Below, piece by piece: positions 35,968-46,800 of a stretch of DNA of 64,000 nt; positions within the stretch are counted from its first letter, which is position 1, and the number at the start of each line of letters is the position of its first letter. Made by a program: the position numbers and the translations under genes. Under the pieces are notes generated by a model, which was not told the origin of the DNA, searched no databases, and worked only from the letters and a program-made list of their open reading frames with translations. Source of the stretch: Micromussa lordhowensis (taxonomy: Eukaryota > Cnidaria > Anthozoa > Scleractinia > Lobophylliidae); the NCBI GenBank assembly GCA_964020085.1, contig OZ026605.1, positions 330,701-394,700 on the forward strand, given 5' to 3'.

Positions 35968-38900
35968 ATGTCTTTTATATCAGTTCGAGCAAGATCCATG
36001 CCGCAATATTTCAATCACGAGGCATCGTTGTCAGGAAAACATAAGGAAAATCCATTTCACAAAACAAAAAATCCACAGGTAGGAGCCAGGAGGCTTGTTA
36101 TTGATAACTGCGATATTGATAGCCTTTACATAGCTGTTTGTTAAAATCAGTTAGAATATTGCGCCTATATATTGTTCCCTCACATTTTCATGGCCGGCGT
36201 TATTAATTTTATAATTCCCGGATTCCCGGCGTCGATTTCATAGCCTCTTGGAACGCGGGACGGTTTCCCGCCTGGTGGGGTGGGGAGAGGTCGTGGTTCT
36301 GATCTGGGATAAGAGTTTGCAATCACTGTTATTTTAGACAATTAAGTGAAACTTTGGCAAAGGCAAATGGTCTGACCGTCTCCCATGCAGAAGTTGGTTA
36401 CATTTGTGCAATCTAGATCATTCAATGCCAAAACCACTATGATCTACATTGTAGCCACCCCATTTTCGGTCAGTGTAAAACGCAGACTGCAGACTACAGA
36501 CCGGGGGTAAAATGCAGACTGAGGGTAAAATGCAGACTGCATACTGCAGACCAGGTGGTAAAGAATATATTGAGAATATATGGTCAATATACCTTTTCCA
36601 GGCTAGTGGTTTTTGGTTTTTTTTTTTTTGCTTAGGTTTGAAATTTGTGTTTCTACCTTTCCCCTTGAGGCCCACCTGACTTTACTGACTGAGGCGTGAG
36701 TCCTGACGTGATGGGAACGAACACTCTTTTATTTTATCCTTATGACTCGTGTTTTATTATTTATCTTTTATTTTACCCTCAGTCTGCATTTTACCCCTGG
36801 TCTGCAGTCTGCAGTCTGCATTTTACCCCCGGTCTGCAGACTGCAGTCTGTAGTCTGCATTTTATACTGACTGCCCCATTTTTGAATTTTGAATTGGCAG
36901 GACTGCCAACTACCGAGATGCCAATCTAAAATAATCCAATCCCAGGAAATGGCCAATTTTACCTTGGTGACCCTAAAAAAAATGTTGTTTAAAGTAAAGC
37001 TATGGCAGAAATGCATCAAATATCAAAAAAACATTGCCAAAAATTGGCCAAAGTATGTCAGAAAAATGTACTGTATTTTATGTACATGTGGGAGACCGGG
37101 AGATTCATTGTATCCAGGTTGGCATCGTTGCACATGCACTATTCTATCAACAATTAACACTCTCAAAGTGGGAACCATTGAAATGTGGATATAGTTACAG
37201 AGCTCTCAGTAACACCTTGGTCCTGTGCTCTGGCGGGTATTCTACATCAGATCTACATCTACACCTATTGAGTCAGCAGAAACTGAATAGTTATCTTGCT
37301 AACGTTAACATAAAAATTATAAAATAATCTAAGATATCAAATGTAATAGAGAAACACTCATCTAACTTGTGAATCACCTGAGCTATATTATCAGAATTTG
37401 GCCATATGGAAGAAGTTGTTATCTAATGGGCCTTCCTAATTTGCTCTCTAATTAGTGGTACAGGAGAGCAGACACCTAATTTAACACTGTAATTGGTTAG
37501 CTGATGCTGGTGGAATTTCACGTGCTTGTCTTTAATTAAACTCTCTTTAATTAAGGTGGATGTGTCAATCAATTATGTAGGTGAACAGCTAGAACTGGTT
37601 CCAGAATGTCAGCCTTGCATGAATGAGTTAACTGTTTAGCGACATGAGGAAGCTTAGAAACAGGGAGCTTCACTGTATCTTATTTCTAAGGTTCATCAGT
37701 TTAAAATGACCATTTAAAACTCAACTGTCAGTCAATTGCGTGTAGTTATTTAAACATCACTGGTGATTAAGATGGCTCATTTATATTTTCAGGGGATCAT
37801 CAACATGGCAACAAGTGAAAACACATTAGCGTTTGATTTACTGAAAGATAAGGTATACAGTATAAATTTATGAAAAACAAATTTACAATTACAGTGTAGT
37901 AGAATCTTGTTAATCTGGTGACAGACATGCCAGAAAAATCTGGCTATGAATGGCTTGATGGTATTTAATAGGTTCTTTAATTATATAAGGAAATGACTAA
38001 CTTAGCATTTGTTCGGTCCAGAATAAAATGGCTGTAATGATGGTATGACTGCATGTATCATGATGTTAACAAGGTGGCCATACATGTAAACCATCTTTAT
38101 TTGTTAAATTTATGTATAGTCAAGGGTTATTGTTAATTAGTTTAATTTATTTATCAATGCCATAAACTTGGCTTAGCCCTGATTTTAATAAACAGGTTCT
38201 TATGTACTGCTCTACATACATTTCTAATAGTTCTAGAGCTGGGAAGTTTTGGTAACTTCTTTTCTCTCAAGACAATATTAATTAATAGACCATTTTCGAT
38301 ACAGTATATTAAAATTCTAACATGGCTCCAAGGCCTGGGGGAATAAGACAAAAGAAACTTATTATTCATCCTGCAATCTTGTTGTGATTTCTTTTGTTTT
38401 ATTCCCCCAAGCATTGGAGCCAAGTTAGAATTTTAATATATCAAAAATGGTCTATTCTCACTAGTCACCTGTGTGATCAGGAGAATGTATTAAGGGCATT
38501 GAGAAATTTTAATTTGTTAAAAACACAAAAAAGAACCACTGGAATCATAATCCCCACAAATACATGCTAACTGGTGCAATTAACTCTAAAATGGGACCAT
38601 CTTTTACAGTTGGAAGACAAAGCATCACATGCTATACTTCAAGAACACACGCAATATTTTCCGTGTGAGGGATTAGACAGGTAAATCTTGAATTATAATC
38701 ACAAATTGACCATTGCAGATAACTGGTCAACAACATTATATTAATTTTGTCTTTCTTGATTCATGTACGTTGAATCAAAGATGCTAACAAGTCTAAAAGT
38801 GGGCCTTTGAACCTAACCTCTCAAGCTTTTCCTGAGTCTCTCAGATATATAAAAAAGAAACCAGCTGTCTACGAAATAGGGCTGGTATTAATTATTAGGC

Positions 38901-41900
38901 TCCATAAATAGTGTCTGGGACCATTGCAGAATAACTAAACTCACAAAATGCTGATTCATCAGCTACATGTAACCCTTACATAATCAATCTGAATGACATT
39001 AAAAAAAATTGTTACAAAAAAATTTGTTACAAATATTAAACTTTTAACAAATTATTAGCAATCAATTTGTGCACAACAATTATTACAATATTTCCAATCA
39101 TTCTATTTCCTTTTTAGCTTTAGGGAAACTATTGTTGATTTTCTCAATTACTATATGAAGCCTGTTGAGCCTTTGATTCCAGAAAATGTAAGTAAATCAT
39201 CAGTGGTTTAATTAAAACTATAACTTAACAGAAATCATGTTACAGAAAGCAGTTCAGTTCAGTTCAGTTTAGTACAGACCACACAAGGCAGTCCAATGGG
39301 ATCATGTGTACTTAAGGCATCTGTCGGCCGAGTGTCGGTCGATACTATCGGCCGATATGGCGACCGACACTCGGCCGATATATCGACGACACTCGGTCGA
39401 GTGTCGGTCGAGTGTCGGTCGACATGTTGTTTTAGTTAACAGACCATCGGTCGATACTATCGGTCGATATGTCGGTCGACACTCGGCCGACACCTCGGCC
39501 GATATGTTGCGATCGACAGTCGCTAGTGTATCGGTCGACTGTCGGTGAGGTATCGGTCGACTGTTACCCTTTGTTTTGCTGAAATAGCAGCAATCTCCTT
39601 ACCAACAGGTGACGCGAAAGAAAGAAGAGTCCATTGCCTATGCTCGTGTGTTGATAGAGCGAGGATGCAGCTCAAACTGCCGCCATTTCGAATACATATG
39701 TAATGCAACTTCTGGACAAGCACTGAGTAGGAAAAGAAGGGACTCACACGAACATATCCCGGAGTGTCCAATCGATGGAAAAAGCAATCGATAGATCAAT
39801 ATCAGTCGATACTAATGGTATCGTTCAATCGATGATCAATCGATAATCACAGCGACTGTTACAACACCTAACGTAAACTTGCGAGACAAACCCCCCCCCC
39901 CCCCCGAAAGTATCATCAAAAGATTGTGGCCTCAGTTAGATCCCGAAAGTAGCGACTCCCCAAAAATAACAGCTCCTCCGAAATTAGGTAGCCTAGCCTC
40001 AACAAGCCCACCTCAATCAAAGACAGAGGCCCAGGTTCTATAGCATATTTATTTTCCAATGATCAATATTCAGGTCAAATACGTATGATAATACGTATGG
40101 TAAAACACGACTTGTATTTGAGAACCGGAGAAACTGAAATGTAAATGAAAACGCGCAGGTGGGTGTTTACTACATTTCTCGAGCCCTTTTTCTGTGTTTT
40201 GTACTCTGATAAAACGCACTCTGCAACAGGGAAGGGAAGGTCTTGCTTATGCCACGAAGAGTTGTGAAATATCACGGGGTCTAGACATGAAAAATCAATC
40301 TATGTGGCAGGAAGAGAGCGCAATCGTACCAACTTTTTATATCATCTTTTGCTCCCCTAAAATAACGAGCCTCCAAAAGCAACAATCCCCAAATGCTGCG
40401 TAACTGGAAAAAAAAGACTTGAATATTGCCGGAGTTAAAGGCCAAAAAAGGACGACGGCCACTGAAAGCCTCTCTCAGTAGAGCAGGGAAGATCTCGGTA
40501 CCAAGAGCTGACCAAGTGAGCTTAGTGTTGGCCGAGTGATGGTAAAGTATCGGCCGAGTGGCGGCCGAGTGGCGGCCCAGTGGCGGCCCAGTGGCGGCCC
40601 AGTGGCGGCCCAGTCGCGGCCCAGTCGCGGCCCAGTCGCGGCCGAGTGGCGGTGAAGTATCGGCCGGGTGTCGGCCGACATGCTTGTCGGTTCATGTCGA
40701 CCGACACTCGACCGACACTCGGCCGACATATCGGCCGAGTGTCGGTCGATATATCGGCCGAGTGTCGGTCGCCATATCGGCCGATAGTATCGACCGACAC
40801 TCGGCCGACGGATGCCTTAAGTACACATGATCCGTCCAATGTAGGGGTGTCCCCGCAAAACGTTTTAAAATTTGAGGTCCTCGGAAATGGGATTTCTGGC
40901 ATTCTGAGGCAAGTCAGCATGTGTCATTTTTATAACTTAGAGGATTCAATGAAACCCCTAGATGTGCCCCAGCCATGTTTCTACGTAATCATGTCATCAT
41001 GTTACCATATCATAGTACCATGCTATTGTGTTATCACATTAGCATGTTGGCATTTAGCATGTGTTAACATGTAAGCGTATTAATTAGTATTTATGGTTTA
41101 GCATGTTATCATGTTAGCATTTACCATATGTTATATGTTTACTTAATGTGTTGCCATGTTGCCTTGTTACCTAATACTGTGTTACCTGTTAGTGTGACGT
41201 GTTAACTCATCTTAAAACATGTTTCCACATAATACCACATTATCATATTCCAGTGTTACTAAATTGTAGCATGCTATTGTGTCTCCATGTTACCATCCTG
41301 ACATGGTATTTTTATCATGGTAATAATATTAGAAAATAAAATGTGTTATATAACGTACATGTAGACTACATTTTTATAGCATGTTAACATCTTGTAAATT
41401 CAGTTATCATGGTAACATGTTACGATGTTAAAATGTACGACATGGAATTAGTGCATAGGTACATGTACCTAGTTGAAACGGCATCTTTCTCTTATGTAAT
41501 TATTGGTGCCCCAAACTGAAAACAATATGGCTTAGTTGATTCGAGGTTTAAGCTCTCTTTAATAGTTTGCAATAGTGTGTGTAAAAATTATCTACAAACC
41601 TGACCAGAGAGCAAGTTGCTCTCTGCTTTTTTTGTGTTTGTTTTCTTTCCTTTTTTGCGAAAGAAGCTTGAGCTAAATTTTCAAGGATAACATCTCTCTG
41701 ATTTCTGCTTTCAGCTGATTGTGTCTAATGGATGTACAGCTTTAGTTGATACTTTGGCATATACACTTGCCGATGAGGGAGGTATGGCGAGAATAGACCT
41801 GCAGAAATGAATACTTCAAACAGTGGTTCTGGGATTCCCAAAATATATAGCCATGGAGTTCATGTTTTCTAGCATATTGAACAAACCTTTCTTCACTTCT

Positions 41901-43841
41901 CCAGATTTTAGCACACAGATTCTGTTACTGCTTGTAACCCCGCCTTTCCACCTAGTGTAGCTGTTTTCATTCAAGTGTGGTTTGCAGTGATATAATATAA
42001 TTATAACTGATATAATGATGATATAATTGTGTTTCTTATTTTGTTTGTGAAAAAATGATGCAACAGAGGGTCTGTTGATTCCTTCTCCTTTTTATGGATC
42101 ATTTTTGGTGGACCTGCGAATCAGATCAAGAGTGGTACCATTTCCAGTGGAACTCTCTAGTATGGTAATAGCAATAGAAAGCTTTTCCTTTCTGAAATCC
42201 TGCCAGTTGGATTTCTTTATGCTCTGTTTGCTCCTTGAAGACAAAAATATTTTACGCATGAAATTAAGCTCAGATTTGTTTTATCTTAGCCTGGTCCAGG
42301 AGAAACACAACCATTTGAACTTTCTGTTACAAGGCTGGAATCTGCTTTGAAGAAGGCGGCAGAGCAGGTATAGGATATTTGTTTGTTTTTACCATGAATT
42401 TATTTGTTATTATCATTTTACTCTTGCCTGATTGATGAATAATAATTAGTGAGTAATTTTCAACTAATTCTAAGATTTCCAGTGTATAATTTAATCAATG
42501 CTATAGATAGATTTTTAATGTGTATTTAATCAATTTTATATTAACAGGGCCCCTATGGGTACCATCCTTCAAGCTGAAAGGGCCACCCTGTGGAAATAAC
42601 GATTTACTTTAATTAACTTACCACTTCTGACAGCATTTCCAATATAGATTACAGTAGTTTCAGTGATAGTCTCCTCCACATTATGTAAAAAGAGCATTTT
42701 ACACATTGCATGCATTATTTATTTTTTTTACACATCAGGGTGTTAAAATCCGTGGTTTGTTGTTGTGTAACCCTAACAACCCACTAGCAATTATCTATTC
42801 TAAAGATGTCTTACAAGGATGCCTGCAGTTTGCAGCAAGGTGAGAAATAAACTCTATGATTCCTGAGGCTATGCACATCAATTTTTGAATTGTCTAAAAT
42901 GTGTTAAATTATGTCTGTTAGGGTTCCCCAAAATGATGCAACAGGATCTACTAAAATCATTGATTTAATGAATGGATTTTTAGTCATCAGATTGTACCAG
43001 GGAAGGGGATGTAAAGCGTGTTAATGCAAATTAAAGTTAATATGTTAATAGACGTGGAACAAACAAATACTGCCAGCCCCCCAGACTGGTGGGTGTGGTT
43101 AAGTGACACCCATCTTGCATAATAATTTTCTTGGGGCAGTTTTCATTTAACCAAACACAAATCAGGTTTATATTTGCAGAAATTTCCAGGGATGAATTGT
43201 CAACCTTTCCCAAAATTTCTGGAAGAGAGGACAAACCTCATGAGGCACACCAACTTATTGGAAATTTGTTACTGGGAAGTTTCATTCCATTTGACCTTCA
43301 TCCCGGAATTTCCAGAATTTTTAGTTGAATGGTTCACATTTCAGAAATTCAGAAATCTTGGGATGTTCCAGAAAATTTTCCAGGAAAGTTTAATTTTGTT
43401 CCCGTTTCGAAATTTTTGGTTGAATGGAAAGTACCCATGCTCATATTTTCCATAGTACATTCAATTGACTATGTGTTTTCTGTTGCGGTAGGCATTCTTT
43501 GCATGTGATCGTGGATGAAATCTACATGTTGTGTGTCTTCAAAGAGGGCTCTTCGGTCACAAATGTGCTCGCTTTGAAAGAGTAAGTCTGCTTCACTGCC
43601 TGTATTCATGTCTACCTTCTGGTAAAATGTTCCTCACATAGAGACCAAGATTGCTTATCGGATAAGTTCTACCATGCAGGTAATCTGGCAATGAATCATT
43701 TTCCAGGTTAGCCGACCGGTTAGCTCAGTTGGTAGAGCCCCGGACTGCCGTGCGGGAGGTCGAAGGTTCAAACCTCGACCGGACCAACACTCAGGGTCTT
43801 TAAGTCACTGAGGAGAAAGTGCTGCCTTTGTAATGACATCT

Positions 43842-43879
<38 letters not shown>

Positions 43880-46800
43880 GATAAACCGTAGGCCCCGTCT
43901 CACAGTACTGGTGTGGGACGTTAAAGAACCCACACACTGTTCGAAAAGAGTAGGGGACATAGTCCCCGGTGTGATGGCTTATCACTTATTCTGTTCTGGG
44001 GGCACCTGTATATTCCACTATTCTCTCTAATACGATTGTGAACTGCGTGGCTGCAATTTGCTCCTATAACTGAAATAAGCGGTCTGGCAAAGTCCCCCAT
44101 AAAGTGTTGTAAAGCGCTTTGAGCGTCAGGATAAACCGCTATATAAATGCCGTATATTTTATATCATTTAACCGGCATTGCTCAATTTAGTCTTTTCAGA
44201 ACTATACTTTACCTCAGTAGCTACTCTGTAAATCAATTTCAGTTTTAATTGACCATTTTTGGCCACAGCTGTTTGTCACGAATGTTTTGCCTTATGTAAA
44301 GCTGTAATAGAACAAGTACCTAATTAAAGAACTATGTACGTTTGTACATGTACTTTAGTTGCTGTCAGAGCAGACCTGAAAAACATCTTTTTAGTAATCC
44401 TTCAGTCCCATACGTTAAATGTCATTGCATGACATTACATTTGCTTTCATTACTTTCAGCATTCCGAACAAGGAAATGATCCATGTAATCTGGGGCTTCA
44501 GTAAGGTATGTCAAACGCACGGTTCATTTTAATTTGCAGTTTTTTTTTCTGTCATTTAGTCTTACGTGGCGTGTTTTTAAAATCAGGCACAAAGCACCAT
44601 GAGTATACATTCGTGTTTGCAGCGCAATACCAAAAAATAGCCAAGGAAAATGTGTTTTCTAAGATACCATTCAATAACTTTGTAACTGTAGACACGCCGA
44701 GAAAAAATTGTTATTTCGTGGTTGAAAGAAATCTGATCATAGTTACTTACACTAAGGTAAAGGTTTGGTAAATTTCGAAATGGACGTGGAAAAAAATTAC
44801 TAAATTAACTTTTATGGCTGTTTTATGATTGATGGATGTCTTGAAACCGAAATCAGCCTTTGTTCACATCTGGCCAATCAGAAGAAACCCAAACGATAGC
44901 GTGAGCCAATCAGAACTCGCAAGAAGACATAAAATCGGCGTGAAGTGCGGGAAGACATGCACCGTTGCCAAGGGCGGGAAAGCGCGCCTCAAGTCATGAC
45001 TGGTTTGAGTATTGCTCCTGATAGGTCGACAATTCGTCAAACCTGCTCTGATTGGATAAACGCATTGCACGACGAATTACGAGACCGAGGCTGGCCTGCA
45101 GAACAAGACTTTTTTAGCGTCGGATTCTTACGTTTGAGTGCTCTAATGTTAAAGAGCCTGTCCTTCAAAAGCCCTAAGCCATGGCATACCACTTTATACA
45201 TTCGTCATCTGCTACCACAGTATCTCCTTTCGCATTCCCTTCCTTCTCACATGTTGTTCGTTGTCGTAGGATTTCTGTGTTTCTGGCTTTCGATGTGGTG
45301 TTCTTTACACGTGGAATAAAGATCTATTCAATGTCATCGCATCAGGGTATTCACGATTCCATGACGTGCCGACCCCAGCTCAGGTATGTTACACACATTC
45401 CGTTCAGAGGCCCCTTTCTCGAAACTCCTGGTAACTTTACGGACCCGAAGCCATATTTAGTGATCTAGATCTAAGAAATAGTAGTCAGTGTTCCAGATAA
45501 GTGAGGGTCTCAGGTTAAAAACCCGACAAGATCAGCTACAATACCCGACAAATTGGAAGGAAATTTACAATGATTTGGTGGGTGCGGTTGGAATTGCCCC
45601 GTTGGAATTCCTTTTTGACACCCTACGGCTACTTTGAAAACTTATTTGAAACCCTGAATAGTAGTGCGGGTTTTACCTCAAAAGCCAGTCCATTCTCTTT
45701 CCTTTCCTGATATTTTTATTGGTTGAATTTCAAAGCTATTGATTTATTGATCTTGAATGTAAACACGGCAAACAAAAACAGCTTTTCTGGACCGATAACT
45801 ACCGAAACTTACGAGAAACGGGCCCCAGGATCAATGATCCAAGATCAGCTGGGATCGTGGTACATCAAAGGAAGCGATGAATCCACTCTGAGCTTGGATT
45901 CGTTGCTTCCTTTGATGCACTATGGTCCGGGTGAAAATCGTCGAAAACGTCGTTATCAGTATGTTTATGTAATAAGCACTGTAATACAAAGTTGCTTGTA
46001 TATGTTGCAGGTCAAAATGAAATTCAGGTTAAAATGAAATTCCTTTGTTCTTTACCCTAATTATTCATGTTCCATGAATTATTAGGGTTAGAAGACAAAG
46101 GAAATTGAGAATCAAACTAGGTTAAAGTCATTTTACCCTGAATTTCATTTTGACCTGGAACATATATATTGAACTTTTCTTCTCATGTTCAACGTTATAT
46201 CTAAAAATAGAGTCGAACACTCAGCCCCACCAAGCCTTTGCTATGGGCTACGATAGTTCGTGATTTGCTCTCTAATATCTTTCATACAATCTTTCCCTTT
46301 AGATTCTCCTGGGAAATCTCATCAAAGATAAAGGTTAGTACGCTGCGAGACGCCACCCTTGTGTCTCCTGTAAAGTCGAAGAAGACTCTACAAATTGCCT
46401 CCTGCTGCGTGAAAGGCAACCAGCTACTCAGTTAGAAGAGGAAACTCATTCTCTGTTCTTTTATGCGGCATGCGGTATAGTGATGGTCTCTGAATCTGCT
46501 CCATTTCGGACCAGAGGCCACTGACAACATTCTCGTCCAATCCCATCTGACCCTCGCCAGGCGTTCCATCTGCGTCCATCAGTAGCCCCTTGACTGGACA
46601 GTGCGTTCGGTATACCTCCTCCAGATGTTAGGCGGTCCGACTCCCTCTACGTTTGTTAGCGTGCGGTGGGGGCCTGCGGCCGAGGGGGTGCAATGCAGTC
46701 AGTTGTAATTAAGAGTGGACCATTTAACTTTTGAGGAGATAGGCATTTTATCATACACTAGCAAATTTTTCTTCGGGACGTGTGTAGGCATGGAAGTTTT

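Noticed and set aside
39300..40830. CRISPR-like array or coding repeats (open frames of 80-160 residues)
   Set aside because: The repeats are irregular palindromic words without unique spacers and lie in the arms of a mobile element; the frames are by-products of the repeat in a eukaryotic genome.
41600..41640. Rho-independent-type terminator (hairpin GAGAGCAAGTTGCTCTC plus T run)
   Set aside because: It lies inside an intron of a eukaryotic pol II gene, where this structure has no such role.
43713..43790. Stand-alone tRNA-Gly gene
   Set aside because: The anticodon stem has mismatches and the sequence continues into a SINE core and tail, so this is a SINE head.
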